Shown here piece after piece: positions 8,693 through 17,566 of a stretch of DNA of 64,000 nt (the stretch's first letter is position 1; each line of letters opens with the position of its first letter). The notes beneath the pieces are model-generated. The model ran no database searches. It saw only the letters and a list, made by a program, of their open reading frames with translations, and was not told the DNA's origin. Origin of the DNA: CAKOSP01 sp044432745 (lineage in GTDB: Bacteria; Bacillota_I; Bacilli_A; RF39; UBA660). The stretch is from the NCBI GenBank assembly GCA_044432745.1, contig JAWXUH010000004.1, positions 1 to 64,000 on the forward strand. The letters run 5' to 3'. The translations under genes and the position numbers were made by a program.

Positions 8693-9955
8693 TTATCTTT
8701 TCCTTTTTTTACTATAACTTCTTGAAATTAAACTACTCTCAAGTTGTTTATAAGTTTCAATAGCTACACCAACTACAATTAATATACCTGTTCCACCTAT
8801 TGTAACTTCACTTGGTAAGTTTGTTACTAAAGCTAGTGCTACTGGTATACCAGCAAGTATTACTAGAAATAAACTTCCAAATAAGTTTAATTTTCCAATA
8901 ACATCACTTATGTATTTCGATGTATCTGTTCCAGGTCTAATACCTGGTATATATCCACCACGTTCATTTAGATTTTTACTCATATCATCTGGATCCATTA
9001 CCATAAACGTATACGCATATGAGAATATAAATATCATAGATATATACAGTAAAAATCCTGTCCATGATGTATATACAATGTAATTATCAACAAAATCAAT
9101 TGCTGTTTGATTACCAATTAACGCTACTATCGTAGCTGGCACAGTTGTTATAATTGAAGCAAAAATTACGGGAATAACACCGGCTGAATTGATTTTAATT
9201 GGTAAAAAACTTTTACTAACTGATGTTGAAGATGCTGTTTTATTAGCATATTGTATTGGTATTTTTCTTTCTGCTAATTGTACCCAAATTATACCTATAA
9301 TAATTATAATATAACTTGCAAGAAAAGCAGCAAATAATGATATTCCCAATACTTGACTTAAATCACCTTTCACAAATTCATTATATGCACTTGTGAAAAT
9401 TGCTGGCATACTTTGTATTATACCAGCCATAATCAACATGGATTGTCCATTACCTATACCGTATTTTTTAATTTGATCTCCCATCCACAAACAAAATGCT
9501 GTTCCGGCAGTCATAACTAATACAGTTTGAAATTGAATAATCGTAGTTGCTTCACTTAGAAATGTAATTGTCAACATATAACTTTGCATAAATGCAAGTG
9601 CAATACCGAAGTATCTTGTCATACCATTGATTTTTTGTTTACCTACATAACCTTCATCTTTTAAATTCTTAAAATATGGTATTCCTAACATATCCATTTG
9701 CAGAATTTGCATAACGATTGAAGCAGTAATGTATGGTGATACACCTAGAGCAAATATTGAAAATGTTCTAAGTCCTCCACCACTCATTAGATTGAATATT
9801 TCTAAAAAACCTAAATCTTGATTCACTACTGATGCCCAAGGTATCGTAATTCCTGTTCCTAAGCAAAATAATCCTAGATAAGCAAGTGTAACATATATCC
9901 TTTTTCTTAAATCTTTATTCGATTTTGAAAAAAGAGCGGAGAATCCACTAAACAT
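8693..9955 (-). CDS. secY: Protein translocase subunit SecY
   Basis: 420 aa with about ten membrane spans. Family blocks seen are TIPWASV in the first span/plug region, LGVSPYITASIVMQ, NGQSMLIMAGI, GERKIP-like (LAERKIPIQYANK) cytosolic loop C5 and GGYIPGIRPG. SecY forms the protein-conducting channel with SecE and SecG, which are not in this window. It directly follows rplO. Confidence 0.98.
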   Translation of the reverse strand: MFSGFSALFSKSNKDLRKRIYVTLAYLGLFCLGTGITIPWASVVNQDLGFLEIFNLMSGGGLRTFSIFALGVSPYITASIVMQILQMDMLGIPYFKNLKDEGYVGKQKINGMTRYFGIALAFMQSYMLTITFLSEATTIIQFQTVLVMTAGTAFCLWMGDQIKKYGIGNGQSMLIMAGIIQSMPAIFTSAYNEFVKGDLSQVLGISLFAAFLASYIIIIIGIIWVQLAERKIPIQYANKTASSTSVSKSFLPIKINSAGVIPVIFASIITTVPATIVALIGNQTAIDFVDNYIVYTSWTGFLLYISMIFIFSYAYTFMVMDPDDMSKNLNERGGYIPGIRPGTDTSKYISDVIGKLNLFGSLFLVILAGIPVALALVTNLPSEVTIGGTGILIVVGVAIETYKQLESSLISRSYSKKRKR

Positions 9956-9956
9956 G

Positions 9957-10400
9957 TTAAATCACCTCAGTTTTTCCACCAGCTGCTTCTATTTTAGTAA
10001 TAGCAGTAGATGAAAATCTATTAGCTTTTACAGTTAATTTGATTTTTATATCTCCACTAGCTAAAACTTTAACACCACTTAATTCTTTTTTGATTATTCC
10101 TCTTTCTTTTAAGATTTCTGGAGTAACAGTGTCTCCATCTTTAAAGAAAGTTTCTAAATCGCTAACATTAATTGTTGCATATTTAGTTTCAAAACGTTTA
10201 TTATTAAATCCACGTTTTGGTAGTCTTCTGAAAAGTGGAGTTTGTCCACCTTGAAACCAAACAGGTATAGAAGCACCGCTTCTAGCCTTTTGACCTTTTT
10301 CACCACGTGTAGATGTTTTACCCATCCCACTACCTGGTCCACGTCCTACTCTTTTAATAGTTTTAGTTTCATTACTTTTTGGTAAATTTTCTAATTTCAT
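9957..10400 (-). CDS. rplO: 50S ribosomal protein L15
   Basis: 147 aa from ATG 10400 (MKLENLPKSNETKT). A longer open frame upstream is unlikely because it would lie within rpsE, and the SD (TTGAGGAGTTATAAT) directly precedes 10400. Carries the RVGRGPGSGMGKTSTRGEKGQKARSG-type glycine/arginine-rich N-terminal region. It follows rpsE directly with no rpmD between them. Confidence 0.97.
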   Translation of the reverse strand: MKLENLPKSNETKTIKRVGRGPGSGMGKTSTRGEKGQKARSGASIPVWFQGGQTPLFRRLPKRGFNNKRFETKYATINVSDLETFFKDGDTVTPEILKERGIIKKELSGVKVLASGDIKIKLTVKANRFSSTAITKIEAAGGKTEVI

Positions 10401-10401
10401 A

Positions 10402-10905
10402 TTATAACTCCTCAACTTTCTTACCACGAAGTGCAGCAATATGTTCTGGAGTTCTTTGAGCTTCTAATGCTTGTAATGTAGCTTTAGCAACATTAATTTT
10501 AGTATTAGATCCAAGTGATTTAGCCATAATGTCTTTAGCACCTGCTAACTCAAGTACTGCTCTAGCAGCACCACCTGCAACTATTCCTCGACCTTCTTTT
10601 GCTGGTTTAAGTAAAACTACTGCTCTACCTACTTTACCAGAAGCTTGATGAGGAATTGTACGTCCATCAATTAATGATACTTTAACAACATTTTTATTTG
10701 CTGCTTGTATCGCTTTTTTAATTGCTTCAGGAACTTCATTTGATTTACCAGTACCAATACCTACTAAACCTTTTCTATTTCCAACACATACAGTTGCTGA
10801 GAATCTGAAATGTCTACCACCTTTAGTAACCTTTGTTACTCTTCCGATAGATATTACTTTTTCTTCTAATAAATTTTTCTTTGGTTCATTATTTTGTTTT
10901 CTCAT
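10402..10905 (-). CDS. rpsE: 30S ribosomal protein S5
   Basis: 167 aa. The N-terminal double-stranded-RNA-binding fold (EEKVISIGRVTKVTKGGRHFRFSA region) and the C-terminal GSNTKINVAKATLQAL block are present. S5 lies at the mRNA entry and affects fidelity. Its stop is one base from the rplO start. Confidence 0.98.
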   Translation of the reverse strand: MRKQNNEPKKNLLEEKVISIGRVTKVTKGGRHFRFSATVCVGNRKGLVGIGTGKSNEVPEAIKKAIQAANKNVVKVSLIDGRTIPHQASGKVGRAVVLLKPAKEGRGIVAGGAARAVLELAGAKDIMAKSLGSNTKINVAKATLQALEAQRTPEHIAALRGKKVEEL

Positions 10906-10913
10906 AATACCTC

Positions 10914-11270
10914 CTAAAATTCTAGTCCAGCTTCACGAGCCGCATTAGCTAAAGCTGCTACTCTACCATGGAATAAAAATCCTCCACGATCGAATACAAC
11001 AACATTGATTTTAGCTTTTTTACATTTTTCAGCAATGTCTTTTCCAACTTTTGTAGCTGCTTCAACATTACCTCCATTTTTAATTTTTAATTCAACAGAT
11101 GAAGAAGAAACTAAAGTAGTACCAGTTACATCGTCAATTACTTGAGCATACATACCATTATTTGATCTGTAAACTGCTAGTCTTGGACGTTCACTAGTTC
11201 CGCTTAATGCTTTTCTTACTCTTTTGTGGCGTCTTATACGCGCTTCATTATTTGAAACTTTTTTTATCAT
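10914..11270 (-). CDS. rplR: 50S ribosomal protein L18
   Basis: 118 aa, typical length. Binds 5S rRNA together with L5 and L25. Seen: RRHKRVRKALSGTSERPRLAVYRSN-type block and the C-terminal FDRGGFLFHGRVAALANAAREAGLEF. Confidence 0.98.
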   Translation of the reverse strand: MIKKVSNNEARIRRHKRVRKALSGTSERPRLAVYRSNNGMYAQVIDDVTGTTLVSSSSVELKIKNGGNVEAATKVGKDIAEKCKKAKINVVVFDRGGFLFHGRVAALANAAREAGLEF

Positions 11271-11284
11271 AACTTAATACCTCC

Positions 11285-11821
11285 TTATGCCGCTTTCTTA
11301 CCTTCTTTACGACGTACTTTTTCGCCTTTATAACGAAGACCTTTACCTTTATATGGTTCTGGTTTTCTTATTTTACGAATGTTAGCCGCAAACTCAGTTA
11401 CTTGTTGTTTATCAATACCTTTAATAGTAATTTCAGTGTTATTAACTTGTTCAACACTTAATCCTTCTGGAACTACTACTACTACTGGATGTGAATAACC
11501 AGCTGAAACAGTTATGTTTGATCCTTGAACATTAAATCTATATCCAACACCTACTGCTTCTATACCTTTTTCATATCCTTTACTAACACCTTCAATCATA
11601 TTACTAATTAGTGAATTAGTAGTACCTTGCATTACGTTAGCTTGTTTGATATCTTTTGTTTTTGTAGTTGTTAACATGTTATCAACAACTTCTACTTTAA
11701 TTAAATCACTATGATTTAATTTTAATTCTCCTTTAGGACCTTTAACAATAACAACATTTTTTTCTATTGTAACTGTAACTCCTTCAGGAAGGGTTAATTT
11801 TCTATCTCCGATTCTACTCAT
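11285..11821 (-). CDS. rplF: 50S ribosomal protein L6
   Basis: 178 aa with two repeated folds. The start MSRIGDRKLTLPEGV and the C-terminal signature IRKIRKPEPYKGKGLRY are diagnostic. L6 lies near the factor-binding site. Confidence 0.98.
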   Translation of the reverse strand: MSRIGDRKLTLPEGVTVTIEKNVVIVKGPKGELKLNHSDLIKVEVVDNMLTTTKTKDIKQANVMQGTTNSLISNMIEGVSKGYEKGIEAVGVGYRFNVQGSNITVSAGYSHPVVVVVPEGLSVEQVNNTEITIKGIDKQQVTEFAANIRKIRKPEPYKGKGLRYKGEKVRRKEGKKAA

Positions 11822-11833
11822 AAATTTTCATTC

Positions 11834-12232
11834 TTACCATATATAAGCAAGAACTTCCCCTCCTAACCCTTTTTCTCTAGCTTCTTTATCAGTCATAAGA
11901 CCTTTTGAAGTTGAGATTATTGCAATTCCAAGTCCATTAAGAACACGAGGAATTTCATTTGTTTTTGCATAAACTCTTAAACCAGATTTACTGATTCTTT
12001 TAAGTCCAACGATAACTCTTTCTTTCTTTTCACCATATTTTAGTGTAAGTGTTAGAACATCGCCAGTTATATTTTCTTCATTCTTGTAATCAGCTATATA
12101 ACCTTCATTTTTTAATATTTCAGCTATTGCTACTGTCATTTTAGTTCCAATAACATTAACTGTTTTATATTTCATTTGGTTAGCATTTCTGATTCTTGTT
12201 AACATATCTGCTATTTTATCTTGTACAAACAT
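11834..12232 (-). CDS. rpsH: 30S ribosomal protein S8
   Basis: 132 aa. Begins with DKIADMLTRIRNANQ and ends with the signature STSKGLMTDKEAREKGLGGEVLAYIW. S8 binds the central domain of 16S rRNA and in some bacteria represses its own operon. Confidence 0.98.
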   Translation of the reverse strand: MFVQDKIADMLTRIRNANQMKYKTVNVIGTKMTVAIAEILKNEGYIADYKNEENITGDVLTLTLKYGEKKERVIVGLKRISKSGLRVYAKTNEIPRVLNGLGIAIISTSKGLMTDKEAREKGLGGEVLAYIW

Positions 12233-12249
12233 CTTTTATTTCCTCCTTC

Positions 12250-12435
12250 TTACCAACTTGATTTCTTCACTCCAGGAATTTTACCTTCATTGGCTAATTC
12301 TCTGAAACAAATACGACAAATTCCATATTTTTTTAACACTGAATGAGGTCTTCCACATCTTTCACAACGTGTATAAGCTCTAGTAGAATATTTTGGTTTT
12401 CTTTTATTTTTAACTTTTAAACTAGTTCTTGCCAT
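12250..12435 (-). CDS. rpsN: 30S ribosomal protein S14, zinc form (S14Z)
   Basis: 61 aa, the short zinc-binding type. The four ligands C24, C27, C40 and C43 are intact (CERC...CRIC). Ends with IPGVKKSSW as usual. Confidence 0.97.
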   Translation of the reverse strand: MARTSLKVKNKRKPKYSTRAYTRCERCGRPHSVLKKYGICRICFRELANEGKIPGVKKSSW

Positions 12436-12444
12436 AGATCCTCC

Positions 12445-12984
12445 TTATTTCTTGAAGGGCATTCCAAAGCTTGTTAATAAGCTTTTTGCCTCTTCATTTG
12501 TTTTCGCAGTAGTTACTATAACAATATCCATTCCACGAATTTTTACAACATTATCATAATCAATTTCTGAGAAAATTAATTGTTCTTTAATACCTAAAGT
12601 ATAGTTTCCACGTCCGTCAAATGCTGTTGCAGATACTCCACGGAAATCTCTAACTCTTGGTAAACTGATTTTAATTAATTTTTCTAAAAATTCATACATG
12701 TTTTCTCCACGTAGTGTTACTTTAGCACCAACGCTTTGACCTTCTCTTAATTTAAATCCAGCGATTGATTTTTTAGCTTTTGTAACAACTGGTTTTTGAC
12801 CACTTATTAATGCTAAGTCAGCTACAGCAGCAGTGATGTATTTTTCATCTTTTGTACCTTCACCAACACCCATATTAATAATTATTTTTTCAATTTTTGG
12901 TATTTCCATAACAGAAGAATAATTGAATTCTTTTTTCATTGAATCCATGATAGTTTCTGTATATAATTTTTTAAAGTTACTCAT
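12445..12984 (-). CDS. rplE: 50S ribosomal protein L5
   Basis: 179 aa. Contains IIINMGVGEG and the RVRDFRGVSATAFDGRGNYTLG block. Anchors 5S rRNA and contacts P-site tRNA. Confidence 0.98.
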   Translation of the reverse strand: MSNFKKLYTETIMDSMKKEFNYSSVMEIPKIEKIIINMGVGEGTKDEKYITAAVADLALISGQKPVVTKAKKSIAGFKLREGQSVGAKVTLRGENMYEFLEKLIKISLPRVRDFRGVSATAFDGRGNYTLGIKEQLIFSEIDYDNVVKIRGMDIVIVTTAKTNEEAKSLLTSFGMPFKK

Positions 12985-12986
12985 AA

Positions 12987-13238
12987 TTATTTACTCGCTT
13001 TCTTCTTATTTTCTTTTTTTTCGCCTATCACCTTAACGTTAGATACATGAATTGGTGCTTCGAAAGAAATTATTGAACCACTTTCGTTAGTTCTAGTTGG
13101 TTTTTGATGTTTTTTTAATACATTAACACCTTCAACAACTACTTTATCAATAGATTTCATTGTTTTAATAACTTTGCCTTCTTTACCTTTGTCTTTTCCA
13201 GCAATTACTAAAACGTCATCTCCTACTCTTACTTTCAT
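12987..13238 (-). CDS. rplX: 50S ribosomal protein L24 (short)
   Basis: 83 aa, shorter than the usual 100-105 aa. The KOW motif (VIAGKDKGKEGKVIK) and EGVNVLKKHQKPT block are present; the missing part is the C-terminal extension found in Bacillus L24. L24 initiates 50S assembly. It ends in a lysine-rich tail 2 bases before rplE. Confidence 0.95.
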   Translation of the reverse strand: MKVRVGDDVLVIAGKDKGKEGKVIKTMKSIDKVVVEGVNVLKKHQKPTRTNESGSIISFEAPIHVSNVKVIGEKKENKKKASK

Positions 13239-13246
13239 ATATCCTC

Positions 13247-13615
13247 CTATAATACTTCTGGCGCTAGAGAAACTATTTTATTATATTCTTTTTCTCTAAG
13301 CTCTCTAGCAACTGGTCCTAATACACGAGTTCCAACTGGTGTTTTATCTTCTTTGATTAAAACACAAGCGTTGTCAGAAAATTTGATGTATGATCCATCA
13401 TTTCTTCTAACCCCTTGAACAGTTCTAACGATTACAGCTTTTACAACTTTACCTTTAGAAATTTGTCCATTTGGAAGTGATTTTTTTACAGTACCAACTA
13501 CTACATCACCGATGTTACCGCTTTTAACTTTAGATCCACCAACAACTCTTATTACTAAAAGTTCTCTAGCTCCACTATTATCAGCAACTTTAAGTCTTGA
13601 TTCTTGCATTACCAT
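13247..13615 (-). CDS. rplN: 50S ribosomal protein L14
   Basis: 122 aa. Starts MVMQESRLKVADNSGAREL with a perfect AGGAGG SD seven bases upstream, and ends ARELREKEYNKIVSLAPEVL. L14 forms intersubunit bridge B8 with 16S rRNA. Confidence 0.98.
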   Translation of the reverse strand: MVMQESRLKVADNSGARELLVIRVVGGSKVKSGNIGDVVVGTVKKSLPNGQISKGKVVKAVIVRTVQGVRRNDGSYIKFSDNACVLIKEDKTPVGTRVLGPVARELREKEYNKIVSLAPEVL

Positions 13616-13626
13616 AATTATGCCTC

Positions 13627-13884
13627 CTAAAGAATAACAGCTTTTGTTAGAACTTCTACTAATTCAAACTTTTTAGTTTTTGAAATAGGTTTAGTCGAAC
13701 TAATTTTAACTGTATCCCCAACGCTTGCGGTATTTTTTTCATCATGCGCAGCAAATTTTTTAGAAACTACATATCTTTTTCCATATATTGGATGAGTTTT
13801 ATGAGTTTCAACTAAAACAGTAATAGTTTTATTGTTTTTAGCACTTACTACTTTACCAACTAATTCTTGTTTTGCTACATTCAT
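13627..13884 (-). CDS. rpsQ: 30S ribosomal protein S17
   Basis: 85 aa OB-fold primary 16S-binding protein. Seen: LVGKVVSAKNNKTITVLVETHKTHPIYGKR and the C-terminal ISKTKKFELVEVL. Its ATG overlaps the rpmC stop by one base. Confidence 0.97.
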   Translation of the reverse strand: MNVAKQELVGKVVSAKNNKTITVLVETHKTHPIYGKRYVVSKKFAAHDEKNTASVGDTVKISSTKPISKTKKFELVEVLTKAVIL

Positions 13885-14087
13885 TATTCGTTACCTCCAG
13901 CGATTTCTCTTTCTTTTAATATTGTTTTCATTCTTGCAACATCTTTTTTAAGTTTTTTTAATTCTACTGGTTTATCAAGCATACCAGTTGCATGTTGCAT
14001 TTTTTTTGTAAATAACTCTTCTTTCGTAGTTATCACTTTTTTATTAAGCTCTTCGCTTGATAATTTTCTTAATTCTTTAATTTCCAA
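13884..14087 (-). CDS. rpmC: 50S ribosomal protein L29 (TTG start)
   Basis: 67 aa from TTG 14087, reading (M)EIKELRKLSSEEL, the normal family start. The frame is open upstream through GTG codons at 14099 and 14096, but those bases form the SD (AAGGTGGTGAT), so they are unlikely to be the start. L29 lies at the exit tunnel and helps dock trigger factor. It overlaps the rplP end by 11 bases. Confidence 0.94.
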   Translation of the reverse strand: MEIKELRKLSSEELNKKVITTKEELFTKKMQHATGMLDKPVELKKLKKDVARMKTILKEREIAGGNE

Positions 14088-14505
14088 GTGAATCACCACC
14101 TTCTTTTTTTACAAATTTTGTTTTAACTGATAATTTGTGCGCAGCTAATCTAAGAGCTTCTCTAGCGATTTCTTCACTAACTCCTGAGATTTCAAACATA
14201 ATTTTTCCATTTTTAACAACAGCTACGTATTGTTCAACGCCACCTTTACCTTTACCTTGTCTTGTTTCAGCAGGTTTTTTAGTTCTAGGCATATGTGGGA
14301 ATATATTTATATATACTTTCCCACCACGTTTCATATAACGAGTCATTGCTATACGAGCTGCTTCTATTTCTCTAGCAGATATCCATCCACCTTCAACAGC
14401 TCTAAGACCAAATTCTCCAAAGTGTAATTCTAAATTTCCTCTAGCTTTACCATCGTAGCTTATACGATGACTTTTACGGTATTTAGTTCTTTTTGGCATC
14501 AACAT
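14077..14505 (-). CDS. rplP: 50S ribosomal protein L16
   Basis: 142 aa. ATG 14505 (MLMPKRTKYRKSHR) has an AGGAGG SD nine bases upstream; the inner ATG at 14499 would be 15 bases away. The PHMPRTKKPAETRQGKGKG block contains the conserved basic segment near the A-site tRNA. Overlaps rpsC by 23 bases. Confidence 0.97.
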   Translation of the reverse strand: MLMPKRTKYRKSHRISYDGKARGNLELHFGEFGLRAVEGGWISAREIEAARIAMTRYMKRGGKVYINIFPHMPRTKKPAETRQGKGKGGVEQYVAVVKNGKIMFEISGVSEEIAREALRLAAHKLSVKTKFVKKEGGDSLGN

Positions 14506-15163
14506 TTGAATCAGCCTCCTTTACACTTTTCTTTTTAGAGTTTAGTACTTCATCTTTATAAATCCAAACTTTAACTCCAATTTTTCCGTAAGTCGTATCT
14601 GCTTCACTTGTAGCATAATCTATATCAGCTCTAATTGTATGAAGTGGAACAGTTCCTTCTGTATACCCTTCACTTCTAGCCATTTCAGCTCCACCTAATC
14701 TTCCTGATACTAAAGTTTTAATACCTTTAGCTCCAGCTTTCATAGTGTTTCTGATTGCTCTTTTTTGAGCTGATCTAAATGGTGCACGATTAGCAATTTG
14801 ACTTGCGATTGAATCGGCAACTAATTGAGCAGATAAATCTGGTTTCTTTTCTTCAACTATGTTGATAAAAATATTTTCCCCAACTAATTTTCCTATTTTT
14901 TTTCTTAACTTTTCAATATCTTCTCCGCCACGACCGATTATAACACCAGGTTTAGCAGTAAAAAGAGTGATGTCTACACGATCTTTTTTTCTTTCTATAA
15001 CAGTTTTTGCAATAGCAGCTTCTTTTAAATTTTTATCGATATAATCTCTAATTTTAAGGTCGCTTACTAATTTTTGAGCATAATCTCTATCTGCATACCA
15101 TTTAGAATCCCAATCCTTGTTTACACCAAGTCTATATCCTATTGGATTAACTTTTTGTCCCAT
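14483..15163 (-). CDS. rpsC: 30S ribosomal protein S3
   Basis: 226 aa. Begins MGQKVNPIGYRLG, has the KH-domain GRGGEDIEKLRKKIG and the C-terminal SGRLGGAEMARSEGYTEGTVPLHTIRADIDY-type region. S3 forms the mRNA-entry helicase with S4 and S5. The C-terminal tail is basic and unremarkable. Confidence 0.98.
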   Translation of the reverse strand: MGQKVNPIGYRLGVNKDWDSKWYADRDYAQKLVSDLKIRDYIDKNLKEAAIAKTVIERKKDRVDITLFTAKPGVIIGRGGEDIEKLRKKIGKLVGENIFINIVEEKKPDLSAQLVADSIASQIANRAPFRSAQKRAIRNTMKAGAKGIKTLVSGRLGGAEMARSEGYTEGTVPLHTIRADIDYATSEADTTYGKIGVKVWIYKDEVLNSKKKSVKEADSNVDAKKN

Positions 15164-15166
15164 ATT

Positions 15167-15508
15167 TTACTCTCCTTTCCCATCAGTTACACATACAGTG
15201 ATGTGACTTGTTCTTTTGTCGTTTCTATCAATATTTCCACGAGACGCGAATTTTATTCTTTTTAAAACTGGTCCTGGGTTGATATAACATTCTTTAATTG
15301 TTAATTCTGCTTCAATAGCACCTTCGTTATTAACAGCGTTGGCAACTGCAGAATTTAATACTTTTATGATTAATCTACTAGCTTTTGTATTAGTATTATC
15401 TAATATTGCTCTAGCCGAATTAATATCTTTTCCTCTAATTAAATCCATAGTTAGTCTTGCTAATCTTGGTTTAATTAAAGCGTTTTTATGTATTGCGTAT
15501 GCTTCCAT
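15167..15508 (-). CDS. rplV: 50S ribosomal protein L22
   Basis: 113 aa. Contains the PRLARLTMDLIRGKD and C-terminal tunnel-loop region (GPVLKRIKFASRGNIDRNDKRTSHITV). The loop lines the peptide tunnel where macrolide-resistance mutations occur in other bacteria; no alteration is obvious. Confidence 0.98.
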   Translation of the reverse strand: MEAYAIHKNALIKPRLARLTMDLIRGKDINSARAILDNTNTKASRLIIKVLNSAVANAVNNEGAIEAELTIKECYINPGPVLKRIKFASRGNIDRNDKRTSHITVCVTDGKGE

Positions 15509-15516
15509 GTTACCTC

Positions 15517-15780
15517 CTATTTATTTCCGGAATGACCAGTAAATTTACGAGTTGCTGCGAACTCACCTAATTTATGTCCTACCATATCTTCTGTTACGTA
15601 AACTGGGATAAAATCTTTTCCATTATGTACTGCAAATGTATGTCCTACAAATTCAGGAAATATTGTTGATCTTCTTGACCAAGTTTTAATAACTGTTTTT
15701 TTGCTGCCTTTATTCATTTCTACAACCTTTTTCATTAATGATTCGTCAACGAAAGGCCCTTTTTTTAAACTTCTTGCCAT
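15517..15780 (-). CDS. rpsS: 30S ribosomal protein S19
   Basis: 87 aa. MARSLKKGPFVDESLMKKV at the N-terminus and the GHKLGEFAATRKFTGHSGNK C-terminus are family-diagnostic. S19 pairs with S13 in the head. Confidence 0.98.
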   Translation of the reverse strand: MARSLKKGPFVDESLMKKVVEMNKGSKKTVIKTWSRRSTIFPEFVGHTFAVHNGKDFIPVYVTEDMVGHKLGEFAATRKFTGHSGNK

Positions 15781-15789
15781 TTTATCCTC

Positions 15790-16623
15790 CTATTTCTTCC
15801 TTTTGCTAATGATTAGTTTTTCAGAAGCTTTTTTAGATTTACGTGTTTTAACTCCAAGTGCAGGTTTACCCCAAGGAGTCATTGGACTCTTACGTCCGAT
15901 TGGAGCACGTCCTTCTCCCCCACCATGTGGATGGTCATTTGGATTCATTACAGAACCACGGTTTGTTGGTCTTACACCCATGTGACGTTTACGTCCAGCT
16001 TTACCTAGATTAACTAGATTGTAATCTTCATTACCTACTGTACCTATTGTTGCTCTACAAGTCCCAAGAACTTTTCTCATTTCTCCAGATTGTAGTCTAA
16101 CCATAACATATTTACCTTCTCTACCAAGAATTTGAGCTTTAGTCCCTGCACTTCTACAAAGTTCAGCTCCTTTTCCAGGTTTAAGTTCAATATTATGAAC
16201 AGTTGTACCTACTGGTATATTTTCAAGTGGAAGTGCATTACCAACTTTGATATCTGCATCTTTACCATTTTCAATTATCATATCTACTTTTAATCCACTT
16301 GGTGCAATAATATATCTTTTTTCACCATCTCTATAATTGATTAGTGCGATATTTGCATTTCTATTTGGATCATATTCAATAGTAGCTACTCTACCAGTAA
16401 TTCCATCTTTATTTCTTTTGAAATCAATAACACGGTATTTTTGTTTTGCTCCACCACCAATGTGACGAACAGTCATTTTACCTTGATTATTTCTTCCTCC
16501 TGTTTTACTTTTTTTAACAGTAAGAGATTTTGTAGGTGCATTTGTTATTGTTATTTCTTCGTTTTTAAGTGTTGTCATTCCACGACGACCTGGTGTCGTT
16601 GGTTTATATTTTTTAATTGCCAT
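15790..16623 (-). CDS. rplB: 50S ribosomal protein L2
   Basis: 277 aa. Carries GRNNQGKMTVRHIGGGAKQKYR near the N-terminus and the NPNDHPHGGGEGRAPIGRKSP segment containing the conserved histidine close to the peptidyl-transferase centre. Full length. Confidence 0.98.
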   Translation of the reverse strand: MAIKKYKPTTPGRRGMTTLKNEEITITNAPTKSLTVKKSKTGGRNNQGKMTVRHIGGGAKQKYRVIDFKRNKDGITGRVATIEYDPNRNANIALINYRDGEKRYIIAPSGLKVDMIIENGKDADIKVGNALPLENIPVGTTVHNIELKPGKGAELCRSAGTKAQILGREGKYVMVRLQSGEMRKVLGTCRATIGTVGNEDYNLVNLGKAGRKRHMGVRPTNRGSVMNPNDHPHGGGEGRAPIGRKSPMTPWGKPALGVKTRKSKKASEKLIISKRKK

Positions 16624-16640
16624 ATAACTTATCCTCCCTA

Positions 16641-16916
16641 CTATAAATCGATAGATTGACCTTCACATAAAGTTACTATTGCTTTTTTATATGTTTTAGT
16701 CATTCCAGCGTATTTTCCTACTCTTTTTCTTTTTGCTTTTGTAATTGAAGTGTTTACACTTTTTACTTTTACACCAAACGCATTTTCTATTGCAGTTTTA
16801 ATTTGTGGTTTTGTTGCTTTTTTATTTGCTTTGAATATATAAACCCCATTTTCTCTTTCAGCCATAGATTTTTCTGTAATTACGGGTGCAAATATGATAT
16901 CACTATAATGTTTCAT
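16641..16916 (-). CDS. rplW: 50S ribosomal protein L23
   Basis: 91 aa. Opens with SDIIFAPVITEKSM and has the FKANKKATKPQIKTAIENAFGVKV helix. L23 is the docking site for trigger factor and SRP at the tunnel exit. Its start overlaps the rplD stop by one base. Confidence 0.98.
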   Translation of the reverse strand: MKHYSDIIFAPVITEKSMAERENGVYIFKANKKATKPQIKTAIENAFGVKVKSVNTSITKAKRKRVGKYAGMTKTYKKAIVTLCEGQSIDL

Positions 16917-17539
16917 TATTTAAGCGCCTCCTCAATTTGTTTAACTGCTGCTTCATCACAAACTACTACGTCTGCATTGATTAAATCACGACAGTTAATT
17001 CCATCAGCAAGTATATATCCAACACTCATTAGATTTCTACTAGCTAAATATAAATTTTCAATATCTTCACTTGTTACAAATAATACTTTTTTGTCAAGTG
17101 AAAGAGTATTCATAATTTCTTTAAATTCTTTTGTTTTTTCAGATTCTAAATTAATATTATCTAAAACTACTAATGCTTTTTCTTGTACTTTAACACTTAA
17201 AGCACTTTTTAAAGCTAATCTTCTTTCTTTTCTATTTATCTTGAAACTATAATCTCTTGGTTCTACACCAAAAGCAATACCTCCACCTCTCCAAATTATT
17301 GAACGGCTTGATCCTGCTCTTGCTCTACCAGTACCTTTTTGTTTCCAAGGTTTTTTACCACCACCAGAAACTTCTGCTCTAGATTTTGTTTTTCTAGTCC
17401 CTTGACGCATTGAGTCAAGTTGAAGTCTGATAGATTTTTTCAAACAATCATTATTTACTTCAATATTCCAAATAGAATCATTTAAAGTTAAATCTTTTAC
17501 TTTTTCGCCTTTAAGATTTTTAACACTTATTTTTGTCAT
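16916..17539 (-). CDS. rplD: 50S ribosomal protein L4
   Basis: 207 aa. The long tunnel loop is seen as GTRKTKSRAEVSGGGKKPWKQKGTGRARAGSSRS-type sequence (residues about 47-80). L4 represses the S10 operon in E. coli; a structured leader upstream of rpsJ in this window makes some form of feedback possible here, by inference. Confidence 0.98.
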   Translation of the reverse strand: MTKISVKNLKGEKVKDLTLNDSIWNIEVNNDCLKKSIRLQLDSMRQGTRKTKSRAEVSGGGKKPWKQKGTGRARAGSSRSIIWRGGGIAFGVEPRDYSFKINRKERRLALKSALSVKVQEKALVVLDNINLESEKTKEFKEIMNTLSLDKKVLFVTSEDIENLYLASRNLMSVGYILADGINCRDLINADVVVCDEAAVKQIEEALK

Positions 17540-17566
17540 TTAAAATTTTTCCTTTCTAATTCCGCT

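Noticed and set aside
10301..10312. CACCACGTGTAG resembling a parS core
   Set aside because: Only the central ACGTG agrees; the flanks do not form the 16-base palindrome, and it lies in rplO.
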